Below, one piece after another: positions 10,901 to 23,770 of a DNA stretch of 64,000 nt. A program made the position numbers and the translations under genes. How positions within the stretch are numbered: position 1 is the stretch's first letter; the number at the start of each line of letters is the position of its first letter. The notes under the pieces were generated by a model. That model ran no database searches. It was not told where the DNA came from and was given only the letters and a program-made list of their open reading frames with translations. This DNA is from Marthasterias glacialis (Eukaryota > Echinodermata > Asteroidea > Forcipulatida > Asteriidae), in NCBI GenBank assembly GCA_911728455.2, contig OU452239.1:8928192-8992191 (forward strand), written 5' to 3'.

Positions 10901-13900
10901 GGTGGAGGCACACGTGGCACCGTTCATACAACTTCACATCCCACGTTGGACTACCTTTGTTGGGGCTTATTATTTTTTTTTTACCCTCTGATACACCTGA
11001 TGAAACGGACCTATGATATTATACCTCGTTGCACGAAGGATATATTATGTTCACAGTGTATACTTCAAAATATGGGGGAACTTATTGCTTCAGTTTCAAT
11101 AAATACTAGGCCAGCGTTGTCCAGGGGCAAGTTGATGTCCACACGTGCTGACGATAAACGATTGCACGCGGCCGGCCGCCGCGGTAGGGCAAGAGCCAGC
11201 CGATTCAAACACCAAAAGAAGAAAAAAAAGATCATAAAAAAGGAAATAAAAGGTGCTGGCTTTTTATATGAGAGCTTTTTACCGATAGGATTTGCATGTT
11301 ATTACCCCGTGATTGTTTTCCTTAGCTGTCCTGTACCTCGTCAACCTCTGTCTCTCCTGACTCCCCCCGCCGGACCTCATCTTTCTTTCTTTCCTTTTTT
11401 TTTTTCACCAGCTATTTTTTTCTTTTCATTTCGAGGCATGAATATTCGCTATTGCATCTACTCCCAAGCAGGCAATGGAGCTCCGTGTGTATGCCCACAT
11501 ATTCTGTTTCAATTGATCTCTCCCCCATAGTGATCCATCACCACTCACCTTTTTTTTATTACAGAAAAAAAATCAAGTCAAATGCTTTTCATACACCGAG
11601 CATCTCTGAGAAAAAGGAGAAAAAAAGGTCCCTGGGCTACGGGCCTACTCGAAGCGAAAAATCACTGCGACGAGCGCATTATTAAGTCCTCACCACGCGC
11701 TCTGTATTACCCGCGGATATAGAAGTTGGCCCCGGCGTGGTCTGCCGCGATATCAACTCCTCTTGCTGAATATTCAGCGTACAGCTCACGTTTCGGGCGA
11801 AACACGGGAGAGAGAGAAAAAAAGGAACAGAAAAAAATATATAGAGAGAGGACGAGAAAGAGAAAAATCAGCGCCAGAAAAAAAGAGCCCGTGTATAAAT
11901 AAGACGTCGGTGTAGACTTGGGGACTCTGGCTTGGTTGATGGATGAGACACAAATTACCATGCGCCGGCGAACATTTAGTGCCATAAAAGCAAGGATGTA
12001 TTCACCTCTTTGGGTCTCTCTGGGAATACATTTTGCAGTAGGATGAAGTAAGGAAAACAATTAATGCAAGAGCTTTTTTTCCCCGATGCCTTGGGTTGAG
12101 TTTTGTAATCCTAGTCGAGCAAAAAAGAGAAAAGGAAAAAGAAGAAGAAGAAAAAAAAGATTAAGTAAAGTTCACTTAAGGATAAAGATAAAAAACACTA
12201 ATCAAATTTAAACGAATCTAGCAATGCTCCTGTCATGAACATATAAATAAAGCAAAACGGCGTGTGTATCAACCCTACAATCAAGGAACATGTACCTAGA
12301 CACATTTTTAGATATTTCAATCTGTTATAGAAAACGTTGTATTACAAATGCAGTTGCACTAAACCGCACACTGAAGTCTGGGTGCTAAACATTCTTAATT
12401 CCGTCTAAGTGACGAGTTGCGTTTCCTTCTATATAAACGCAGTGTGGTCATAAAGAATCGCACCTAACGTATTCGAAGACAATTTGAATGCAATCCATGG
12501 TCGTTTTATTTTGCCTTTTCGATAAATTACTGGATTTAATCAATCGTCGTGTACCCAGAAGAATGAAAGTGTTACCGGAAAAAAAGGTGTAAGAAATAAA
12601 GGTGCAGAATTGTGTTTTAAGAAAACTGAGGTGTGAAAGTTTGATCGGTTTTCTACCCTTTGTATGTCATGATAGGAAGATTTAACTCTGCATGGATGCG
12701 AGAAGACACGTCTTTGGGGGTAATTCTAGCGACACAAATATAACAGTAATACCATAATTTTTGTTAAGGAGCCATTTTATTGCTTACGATCTTCTGTCAC
12801 TGTAGACAAAAACAAACAAACAAATACTTTGTGTGTCTATAGATTAAGAATTCGTAGAGCCTTACGCCCTTCTGCCTGGCACCCGACGAAATATTAAGTC
12901 AACTAAATTGTGGAATGAATGAGAGAACTGACGAATGGGAGAAATTTGAACATCTTAAAATGTTAATTAATCGTCAAGGATCCGCACTATCTGATGTCAT
13001 CCTAAACTCTTCCATTCGCAAACTCTATATACCGACGGAGGTTTTGCGATCTTATCATTCACTGAGCGTACTTATGAAGTATCCTCGACTCTTTAGGTAA
13101 ATTATTTACCGGATGGCGTTTCTTCATAAATTGATTGTTTGTAAATTAGTGAAGGGAACATAATAATAAATGAGTAAATGTAAGAGAATCGCCGTAACGT
13201 GAAGCTCATTCGGAGCTAAGAGTAATAAACACGCGCGCTGATCTTATCATCATTATTTTTTTTTTCTTGTCATCGGAATATAAGGGGCACAAAACTCAAA
13301 CGGGAGATTTATCATCGAGATAGGATATTCGCAAACATGGAATCTTTAAGACGCTGTGTGTGTGCAGTCTTTGATTTTGAGCTGAGCCTAATTGATTGTT
13401 AAGCGGCCGTGACATGGAAAGGCGCGAGAGGGTGCCGTGGCTGTGATCGACTGCGTGATTTGTGATATGCAAAACGGGCTATATTTCACCTGAACATACG
13501 CTCAGCGGATGTGCTTTCCACAGCCGCGTATAAAGTCGATTATGTCACAGTACTAACATTGAAATTCGAGCGCGTGGTCATTTGATACCTTTAGCCGATG
13601 TTTTTCCCTCCGAATTGCCCTCTCAAAGCATTTACGTCATCGCCAGACAAACACATAATTTGTCTAACCTCTTTAATGATTTTTATACACGATACGAAGT
13701 GGAATGAGCCGAAATGAAGCTTTTTGGTACTTGTTCGATCTTTAATTTTTTTTTTTAAATAAGAGTACGGCGAATACTTTACCTCATTAGATGCTTTGCT
13801 GGTCACTTGACGCAAGTGACGTTAAATTGACTACACGCGATGTGCAGTGATAAAGGATAAAAATGACGCGAATTGACAGCATTTTTTTTTCATCCCTTCA

Positions 13901-16580
13901 ATTTGCAACAAAGGCCGCTGTCTACCTTTGATATTTTTAATTGACATAGACTGTGGATACTTTGTTGAGGGCGCGCCCCAAGATATAATAAGAACATTTC
14001 TTATCTCCACCCAATTGTCACACCTTTGTTTTTGCAACTGTGACAGCTTGTCATTGTCTGTGGTTCATTCGTGTATGCGATTGGCGACGGCCATTGTTGT
14101 GCTCTTTAAAGCCAGGTGGATTTCACCTATGGGCGAGCGTGTTGTGCCGGACGAGACGCCATCTATGTCCATTTTGTGGCTAACTGTCGTCACATTGTTG
14201 TCCAGCGACAACTCCAAGAGTGTGCCTTTAAGCATCTACGTCAAGTCTGTCACAATCGACACTCACCTTCCCTTTTTTTCATCTTGAAGAACCAATTCAC
14301 TTTCAATTCAAATTAAAAAATCGCTGGCAGCAGAAATTAGTGGAATTTGCAAACTCAAAAATGCAGACTTACAGTATTATATCTTCTTTGTCGTCACAAT
14401 ATAAACTGAAATATATATATATATATAGACCCCCTATATATATCTGTTTCCATTAATTAACGGAGTTTGTTTTTTACAAATGTTGTTACATATTTTTACC
14501 TCTTATTTTCTGCACATGACCATGTGTTATTATATTTTAGCATCTTTCCAATCGGGAATTTGCCTAAATGTATTTCGAAAGGTTTCCAAAAAGCATCAGC
14601 TTTAAAACAAATAAATCCAGCTAGGACCGCTAGTTAAAACTCGTCACTTTTAATGCCATTGACCATAAACATGGAATGGGGTTATATACTACATTGATTT
14701 TAGAAGGCAGAGTGGAGACCTAATATAAAGGTGTTAACTGTTCGTTGCAATCAGACCTATATTTTTGTGCCTAAGCGTTGGGAACGAGTCAGCGTATACA
14801 GTTGACACAAGTCATAAGGTCAGATCATAATGCATACAAAAGGTCGCCATTGTTATTTTTTTTTTATTTTATTGATTGATCGTACGACATTTTTGGAGGG
14901 GAGGCAAGCCCTTCCGCACCGTCGTAGCACACGTGCCGTCCCAATGACCGCGGACCGGGGCAATCATCTCCCTCTCTTCTCACCGGGCTGTTGGGGATTT
15001 CCTCACGGTTGCCCGCACGCCAATGGGACGGGATCCTCCGGACGTGGGTCTTCACGTTGCTGAAGTGATACCATAGGTACATCCTAAAATCTGATGACTA
15101 TACCACTACGTCCCTGGCTTGGTTGGAGGAGGGACTTGTGAGTATGGAAGAAGAAAAAAAACATTAATAAAAATAAATGAAAAAAAAAAACAGAAAGGCT
15201 GGACACCATCGGTGATTGAGACTGCAACCGATTTACATCACAAGAGGCAAGGGGGAACGGAGTCCCGCACGCGGCCAAACAAGATCGTTGTCTTGACCAT
15301 AGAATCGGTTGGAGTTTTCTAATGCATGCCCGGAGCACACGAGCCTCTGCAAGCACCCTTCGCCCCGTCTCTCTCAGTGTTTTCCATCCGTCTCATTTTT
15401 TTTTTCACCCGCTGATTTCATTGCCCGTGATAGAGACACTTGATTGGCTCTTATTCTCATCTCTATTCATGCGACTTACGTGCTCTTCACAGCCATTAAG
15501 GCCAACAAACCAATAAGCGATGACTGCTGTTGCTAGGCCGCTAGGCCAGAACCCGTCACATCACCGGCTATAGGCGAACGATGCTAGGGCTTTTTTTTCC
15601 CACCCTTTTAGTAGACTCGCATCGTATACGTAGTACATGCCCACCAAAAACAAATCACTAACAATGAATCCCAAGCAAAATATTTGATAAATCACAGTCG
15701 GACCGTGCTCGTGATGGTTGCTGTGTGCACGTCGTGAGGGCTGGATGTCGTCTGCTCCCGTGTGCTGCCAACGAAATTTCCACTTCTAATTTTGGCGCGT
15801 TTCCCCCCATTTCGTCTGAACCGTACTGAGTGTGTTGCTCCGCATGCATGTGTTCAAAAGTCTGCGAGTTAGGTTTTGTTTTTAGACCCCGGTCGTGTGT
15901 GCTGGCACTCTCAGAGTCGGGATCTTGTGTGGAAATTAACCGCTGTGGGTCTTTAAAGTCGCAATTGTGGAGCTGCAGCGAGAAAAATTCGCTGCGCTGG
16001 CGGACAAAATTGGCGGGAAGAGGTGGTCGCCCGGTCATCATCATTCCTATCCACATCACTACGACACATCCGCCCAGATGTTTCTAACGGGTAATTCACA
16101 AAATTATTGTTTTGCTTTTTTTTTATTAGTATTCCAACCCGCTCATACAACCATAAACAACCCCACCAATTAATTGAATGCACGGCAATTAACTGGGGTT
16201 TTATTTTTAGCGGGAGGGAAAAATCCCGCCACTTATCTCGTCCTCGCCATCGCATCGCAGAGTGAGAGGAAGGAAGGAAGGAAGGAAGGATGTCTACATC
16301 TCCATGCATCTGAAGGGTTCCCTTTTCCCCGCTCATTTATTTACCGTGGTGCAGTCGGCTCTTCACCGAGCGCTGCACGGCATTTGAGACCGTGTCGCTC
16401 GCCACTTCTTCCCCGTTCGGACTTAGCTGCAGAAGGCGGGGAGCGCGGGTGTCCTCCACTCCCTTGGATTTGTCATTTTCTTTTTTCTTTTTTTTGTCTT
16501 TCAAAACGATCCCCGCCAGTGGGGTTTGGTAACTACGGACGACACTAAATGCCAACTCTTTCTTTCGATGTTTGTTGTAG

Positions 16581-16658
16581 AGCCGTCGTGTGCTGAGTCG
16601 CTGGTGAGGGGACGGCAGAATAGCTGGGCCACATCAGTGCCTGTGTCATCGTCAAAGG
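16581..16658 (+). CDS. Erg: Erg linker exon between PNT and ETS domains (78 bp, phase 1-1)
   Basis: Seen: a polypyrimidine stretch and TTGTTGTAG acceptor precede base 16581, and a consensus GTAAGT donor follows base 16658. Only one frame is open. It starts with the last two bases of a split codon (x|AG) and reads PSCAESLVRGRQNSWATSVP and then VSSSK, ending with the first base of a Gly codon that joins exon 30027-30092. The length is a multiple of three and both flanking introns are phase 1, matching the later exons. Known: ERG/FLI1 proteins have a variable linker here, and FLI1 reads PSYDSVRRGAWGNN at the same place, which aligns with PSCAESLVRGRQNSW. Inference: this is the equivalent of the alternatively used 81/72-bp middle exons of vertebrate ERG. 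Similarity is modest, so the call rests mainly on splice sites, phase, order and the PS..S.VRG match. An unrelated cassette exon is possible but less likely. Confidence 0.68.
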
Positions 16659-19600
16659 GTAAGTCTTGAAGATACCGTATACTTTTTAGCAAGATGGCGA
16701 GGTTGTTAAGGTTTCACTGTTCTATAACTGCTAATGAATTTTATCTATAGTTGCCTTAAGGAATTAAAATGTTGTCATGTAATTGAATTGTTACTTGTGA
16801 CATTTTCATACTCAATCATGTTCTCTTGAAGAACGATCGCTTTAATTTCACTTGGTTCAACAGTGTTGCTATTTAGTTGTCCAGACACGTTTTCAATTCA
16901 CCTCAGTCGTATCAGCTCGCTTCTATGTTTCACGTCCATACCCTTCTTAATCCGTGTGCTGTAATTACTGCTAATACATCATTTCAAATCATAAACCAAC
17001 CACCAAAGAATACAAATATTTAGCAGCTCTATTTATTAAATAGCGTACATTTAGTCAAGTTCAAGGTGAAAATTGATTCGTAGGTAGGTTGAAGTTTACC
17101 TCTTTTAGGGAGAAAGAATAGTTTAACAAGTAACGAGTGGCTATTAGCGTGACATTATTTGAGTTGTGTTTTTTTTTCTAAAAATATTTGCAAAACAATC
17201 TTTGTGACGTTTATGCGTAGGTTGGATGAAACGTCGAGCGAACATTAAGAAGAATAAAAAATGTGGACATTAAAGTTTGGTTGAAGTGATCAGACACCAA
17301 TGTTCATTAATGCTTTCGCACAGCAAATCGTGTGCCTTATTGAACAGGTTTTTCATTTCCAAAAAAAAAAAATGTGTATAAAACATTTTTTAACAAACTT
17401 TCAAATCTTAAATGCATATAGTTTGCGATATGTTTTTTATCACGATCGTGTAAAGTACTGCTCGTACCGGTATATGACTCCAACTCCATACAAATTCGAC
17501 ATGATGTCTTTAAATAAACTATCACACTGGACTCCTCACCTCACCTCACCGCACCGGGGAATCAATTTACGCGGACTTGCATTGTTGGTGGAAGAAAAAG
17601 GTTTTATTTTCAACAGCAGTTGAAATAAATGTACTTTTTTTTCAAATAATATCCCACCAGTATTAAGGTTTAACTTTATATTATTAAATGTTGCCTCATG
17701 CAGTTTTGTTATCATTAGACCAAGTTCCATTTTGTTTAAGCAACTCGACTTCATTTTTTTTTCCACCTGACTAAAGCTAATGCGATTTATATTTTGCTTA
17801 ATCGTCGGACTTTAGGTCCATGGCAAATATGAGGACAATTAAATTTCCTAAGAGCTTTGAATCATCCCAAATGTTATTGAATGATCAAATCGTGGCTCAG
17901 TATTTTCGTTGCTCTCCCATTTAAACCAGCGCCACAGGGTCGGGTTTTTTTTTGTACAACTTCAACCAATTACAATCAACATGCCTATTACTAGAACCTG
18001 GCAGAGGAATGGTAAATAATTACTGCTCATGCACTTTAAATTTACAACCGCCACACAAAATGTGCAAACATTATTCTTTCTGAAGACAACAACAACTTTA
18101 TAATAACAATAACAACAACAAAATGCCTGGTTATGAGGTCACATGGTGTGTGTGGACCAACGGGGGTTTCTCTTCTTGTATTGTCACGAGGAGGGGATTT
18201 CATTAGAGGTTCTCTGTTTAATCTGAAAGTGATCCTGACTGCTAGATTTACTCGTAGTTGACACGGTAGCCCTTGTCAATATTATGCACAGGCTTCGGTT
18301 CCTCGCCCAGCCATCGTCAAGGATTGCTCTGGCAACTTTATATCCCCCTGTAAAAAAAAATAATAATCTGGTCTTTGTTGACCCCATATATATATAAAAA
18401 AAAAAAAGATTAATCTGGGATTACTTTTTCGACTGTAGTCACGTGTGTAGTGTTTCCTACAAATGTTGATTCTTGGCTATGTCGAATTAACGGGCGAAAA
18501 TGGTTAGGGAAAACTGCCTGCCAATCTGATGGGTCAACAGCAGATAATATTGGATAATTTAGACCACCAGTTGATCTGTTGGTATTTTGGCTTAGCAATG
18601 ACTGTCTGTACTTGCCCCAGTCCATTATCGACAACCTATATAGATAATGTCCTTGTATTTGTTAACAATAAGCCCACGTGTAATGTATACATTTTTGTGA
18701 GTTATCTGGATTTTATCAAGATACTGTACTGAATGTCCTGCAAAAAAAATAATACTAAAAATAAAAAAACAATCTCCAAATTTATAAAATTGTTTTGTGT
18801 AATACTACATCAATTTTGGTTCATCTAGGGTAATTCCTCCGTTTCGTAATCGCCTGATCGTTACCAAGGAAACATGAGCAGAAATTAATTTATCTCGCTG
18901 CGTTCCTAGTCTAAACCATGCGGGTGTCTTTGGAAGATTGGGCCAGCCCCAGAACTAGAAGCCAAACCACTGCAAAGCCCCGGCTTACATAACTCCTACT
19001 TTGTACCACTAACGTCACTGCCAAACCAAGGTTTAAATAATATCTGCTTAAAATCACTGAGCCACTGACAAAATCCAGACTGAAATAAAAAAAAGATGTA
19101 TAAATCGCGAGGTTGGGATTGCCACCCCCACCCGCTCGCCCCGCCCATCGCGCTTGACTTTGACGTTGTACCCCTCATGTTCTACGATCATTCTGAGTGA
19201 ATCCAATTTTGTTTTCGTTGAAGATGCCCTTGGCCCTTTATTGGATCGAAGTTCCATGTTTTCGTTCATTCTCAGTACTTTCTGCTTTCAAGAAATGGTT
19301 AATAATTACATTTAAAGTGCGTATCGATTGGACTGATAGGAAAGCGTACGTTTGATGAGTGGAATATTCATGGCCTTCTCATTACGTCATCGTCTTTCTT
19401 TTTACAAGAGGTCGAGTTAATTAGAGCTACGGATTGCTTCTTGCTCTACTGGTAAATGAAGGCAAAACAAAGCCTAGTCTTTTAATAAAGAATATGTAAA
19501 TAGACATCGTTTAATGTCCCTGTAAGACCTTGCACTCAAATCAATGTCATTTCAATGTATGGGCATTCAGTGCTTTATATGCTTAATTAAGGACAAAAAT

Positions 19601-20059
19601 ACAGGATTGGTCATCAGATAACAAAGTGGATTAGTTTTAATATAAAAATGTCTCGATGAACCAAATTTAGTGACTTGGAAAAAAATGACTTTGTATCGAA
19701 AAACACTTACGATTAAACGCCCGTGTGCAGTAACGTAGACATAATGGTGTTGAATCCAACACTTTGGTTTATATTAAAAACAAAGAGTAGACCTGAATAT
19801 ACTCAGTGGAGACAAAGACAAAACTGTAAGGCCAGTCAGACAAGAAATAAGCCTGGATTGGAAAACTGACGTGAAGGTTTTGATTTTCTGCCGATCACCT
19901 TGCGTCATGTCAGAGGGAAATAATCTAAGAAATTCGGAAAGGCTGCCCTTTCCTCATTAATTGAAGGGGACATTTAGTTCACTTTCTTAAGTATGACAAA
20001 TTTATATTGCTCGTGTCATCAACTGCCACGCGTTGACATGATTTGAATGAATGCACGCT

Positions 20060-20320
20060 GCTGATGCTTTGCTTACGCTCTTTGAAGCAAGATAAGGCTC
20101 AACATTGGTTTTGTTAGCAAAAATGGCTGTAGTGAAAAACATGCTTACTATATTTGGATCAAGATAAGGTACAGCAATTGTAATAATTGGCAAAACTGCT
20201 TTAACTCATATGACTACTCTTTTGAATCAATATAGAGTACATTATTAACTCTAGTAATTGCTGCTACTCTTACTAATTACCTCGCTTACTCTGAATCAAT
20301 ACAAGGTACGACCTCGGTAA
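20060..20320. repeat. Degenerate ~70-bp repeat array, cluster 2
   Basis: Four copies of the TTACTCT..TTGAATCAA..ATAAGGTAC core start near 20072, 20143, 20213 and 20284, a regular spacing of about 70 bp. The third and fourth carry CAATATAGAGTAC and CAATACAAGGTAC endings. It lies inside the 13.4-kb Erg intron and is related to cluster 1. Confidence 0.8.
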
Positions 20321-20924
20321 ATTTTTGGGGAAATACAAATAAAATATTTTAAAAAACTGAAAAAAATTGCATACTCTCTTGGAATACTCTCTTAATTCAG
20401 ACTCTATTCTCATTGGGTGTTTAGCTGATATCGTCTTCACTTAGAAGATTCTTGCTTGATTCATACCTTAATCCCAATCCCCAACCAATCTCGCGCCACA
20501 ATTGTTCAATTGAAATCTGATATTTAAAAACAGAAAAACGCTGTAGGCTCACTTCACCTTTAAACGATCATTTAATTAGGATGTATTGTAAAGATTCGCC
20601 ATGGACCCCCCACTGCTGCCTCGGCCTAATGAAGGAGCACAAGCTTCATCAATGCACACCCTCCTCCCCACAATCCCACCTTGCGCAATCAAATAGCTTA
20701 ATCCAGCAATTACGGATCCTGCACTACATGCTGTCCGTACGTCTGAGTGTCCGTATAGTCTGTAATCAGTACAGTACACAACTTTAGTCATTTCTCTCCT
20801 TTATTTCACCCTCATTCCCCAAGTTAAAAAATTACAATGATTGTTGCGTGGCTCAGTTGCTTGCATTGGAAGAGAGGAAATGACAAACAAATTATATATG
20901 TGAAGCCAAAGTACTTTTTTCCCA

Positions 20925-21320
20925 TTAAAGGCAAAGTATACCTTTGGTTTTTGGAACCGTACATTTGCCTCAATGCTATATAATTGTAGATATATGCCAT
21001 AAAACTAACCTGTGTAAATTGCAGTTCAAAAGGTGGCAGCGTTTTTGAGATATCACAAAAAATCTGGAGCGGTTGTGTTCACGCAGAAGAAGTATCCGTC
21101 ATTGGAATACACATTCTGAGAAGCGTTACGGCCATAACGCTTCTCAGATTCAAATTTTTGGGGGATAAAAAGTGATGTATTTTTCCACAACTGCAGTACT
21201 TCGAAGTGAAACGTTTCTCAAAATGCATTATACTATCCAAAGCTGCTGTACTTCTTACCAAGTGAGTTATTATTGCCATACATTTTCAGAGTCATTACCA
21301 AACGTATACAGACCCTTTAA
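20925..21320. mobile_element. TTAA-flanked inverted-repeat element, 396 bp
   Basis: Begins TTAAAGGCAAAGTATACCTT TGG and ends CCAAACGTATACAGACCCTTTAA, which are inverse to each other; both ends carry TTAA. The interior includes AAGCGTTACGGCCATAACGC, itself a near palindrome. No transposase. TTAA target use is typical of piggyBac-type elements, so a non-autonomous relative is possible. Confidence 0.8.
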
Positions 21321-22052
21321 ATGATGGTACATGGTTACTGTAGTCAAATCATCGTGAAATGCAGAGTAAACTTCTACGTATTTATTTATTTTGTGTTTTT
21401 GGCATAATACGACTTCTAAGCATGGATAATGCGACTTAGCCTACTTTTTACTTCAATCTTTTTGTATCTGTCATGTATTTTGGGGATTAAATGGCTCATT
21501 CTTTATGCAGTTTTTTGTCACACGATTTTCCTTTTCTTCTTCTATTTTCTTCTTCTTCTGTTCTCTTCTCTCTCTCTTTTTTTCTCGTTTTTCTTTTAGA
21601 ATTATTCCAAGTTTGGCTAGACTGTATATTTTCTAGCCGTGCTTGGCTTTGCTCCTTTGGTCCGTCACGCTCTAACACACTAAGCCTGCACTTTATCATG
21701 CTCTGATAATAATACCGTTAGAAGAGACTGCATCGTAAGCAGAAGGTCTCGGGACACATTTCGAACAAAATCTCCCCAACCAAAGAAATTATTCATTCGC
21801 TAGCCTCTCTTAAGGGTCAAGTATTGACGGGCACAGGCGGCTTTCCGCCATCTTGGCCTAACTTCCGAGCGGCCTTAGTATAACTACTAGCCACTTGCAA
21901 CGGGGCTCAAGTGCCCTAGCCGGTTGCAAGGGGGGCAAACTCCCCCCATCAAGAGAGCGCGGTTTCCCCCACTCTCTCATCATCGTCTCGTGGTGCACGC
22001 CGGATACTGATGGAGTTGATACTTCCAGTACTATAGGAATAAGAGTTAAAGT

Positions 22053-22067
22053 GGGGGGGGGGGGGGG
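22053..22067. repeat. Poly-G tract (15)
   Basis: Uninterrupted G run. It can form a G-quadruplex on the + strand. Confidence 0.95.
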
Positions 22068-23559
22068 TAGGAAGTGAGCATTAAGCATCAGTGACGTGTA
22101 TGGTGGTTGCGATGGGTTACCTTTACCAATCCACGGGTTTCATCAAACCGTGAGAAGGAATTGTTTGACTGGGGAAAACGTGGACAATTCAATCTGGCGA
22201 TCGGGCCCCAAGAGCGGGTCTCCCATCTTTAATAGCCAATCTATGCGCTGATGATTTACATATTATCATGACTCTAGCCTTTTTTTTCCCTCGCGAATGT
22301 CACTCTGTGAAGATCACCCAAAGCCTTGCATACTGCACATATAAAGCTCTGATGTGTGTTGTTTGAGATTCTGAAAAAGGGTGCTTTAGGTTTGTTTTGC
22401 CTTTTGTATATAGGTGTGTTCTGTTTGTTTGTTTCTGTAAATGTGTTATTTGGGGGGTTTTTGTTAGTGGGCCAGAGAAAGGTTTTATAACTGCAGTTAA
22501 TTGATAAGAAATGATGGTTCACCAGCCACTGCATCATTAACGTGACCCAACACAAAACGAATTAGTTGACTTTGTATCTCTATTTAATTTCAGACAGCAA
22601 CAACACTGTAGCTGTTTAGAAAGCTGTCTTGAATTAGAGGTTCTTTTTTTATATCGCAGGACAAGATGGTTTATCTGTTTAAAAGGGAGTTAACATCATT
22701 TGCAGAAAATGAAACCAAAAAAATATTAATAATAATACTTCCAAGGTATTGCAAAATATTAAACTTGCTTGACAGGAAGTACATGTTATTCCCGAGTATC
22801 TAGTGAAATCGTTTCGCCATGTTTTCATTTGTTGTTTTATCTATTTATTTATTTTTTTATTTTTTTTTTATTTTTTCATTTTAAAGAAAAATGCAATTTG
22901 TGTATCATTTTTTAAGTAATGGTCGGTCAACCATCGCTTGAACAATATGAACGTGCACAAAATAATCGATAAAACGGAAATCGTTATTCGCCGTTTTTCT
23001 CGAACACGCCAAGACTGATTTTGATAAAACGTTCGCTTGGTTTCATGATGTGCATTTAAAAAACTAATAAATGATCGGAATGAATTGATTTAAAAAAGAA
23101 AAAGTGATGTAATTTCCCTTTAATGTAATAAATTGTATTTTTGTTCTATCACAGATCGATTAGTTATCTTCATTTTATACTCTTTTTAAAATGTTCAACA
23201 GATATTTTAATCTATTCGATTGAAACTAGGGACAAACTGCAAAAGATTTGTCCCTGGCCTCAATCGAAAAGAGTGATTTTCAATCTAATCAGAGTGATTT
23301 TCAATCTATTTAAGAGAGTAACAGTAAATAGTGGGCCAACATCACAGTTTTTGTGAGGGAGACACAATTTCTCTTCTCAATTTTTCCCTCTTATTTTCGA
23401 ATAATAATCACCTAATTTCAAACAACCTACTGGCTGTACGAATGAGACACTCCTTTAGAAACCAGTCGAGTGTCATACCTTTAGAGCGCTCTTGACTTCT
23501 GAAGATTTTCCTGATTATTTTCGACCCACTCTCCCAGACTCCTTAAAGCCCCAACTCAA

Positions 23560-23770
23560 CATTGGTAAGAAGAAAAACACACATGTTCACAGATTTACAT
23601 GTTAATTCCTACCTTACATGGTATAAAGATAAAGATGGTAGAAAACTTTACGTGAAATATTTCTGCCTCAAGTGTTATCGTTTTTAAATAACAAATGAAA
23701 TAAGATCCCAAATTAGTTTTCGTCTCCTTGAGACGAAAACTCTGCCTGGAATGCGTACAAAAATGCTGAA
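23560..23770. repeat. Repeat with central 12-bp hairpin
   Basis: AGTTTTCGTCTC (23715-23726), loop CTT, GAGACGAAAACT (23730-23741) forms a perfect 12-bp stem. The preceding ATGTTCACAGATTTACATG and AAGATGGTAGAAA blocks resemble an echinoderm repeat family with a GTCTC/GAGAC hairpin that I remember; this is not checked. The outer borders are uncertain. Confidence 0.5.

Larger units (their letters stand above)
1..16580. other. Upstream region: probable intron/5' part of Erg, no exon recognised
   Basis: No PNT/SAM exon was found on either strand. I looked for the W-L-x-W core, the ELCKM motif and the YNADILLSHL motif in all frames. The only W-L-E-W codon run, near 2700, follows an in-frame stop and does not continue as a PNT domain. 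The region is AT-rich with GC-richer islands near 1.26-1.42, 3.5-3.95, 5.5-5.85, 11.1-11.2, 14.88-15.08 and 15.7-16.5 kb. These have no convincing coding potential and could be regulatory. Repeats inside it are listed separately. Confidence 0.6.

Noticed and set aside
10841..11530. 229-codon + strand frame, the longest in the window
   Set aside because: It spans a retroelement-like fragment, A-runs and T-runs, has no domain and no consistent composition; chance opening.
12915..13100. 61-codon + strand frame with charged, protein-like composition ending at a GTAAAT
   Set aside because: No domain or homologue recognised. The donor-like site overlaps the stop codon, and nothing upstream looks like an acceptor or promoter.
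13928..14287. 119-codon + strand frame with hydrophobic segments
   Set aside because: No recognised family; two frames overlap over the same GC-richer stretch.
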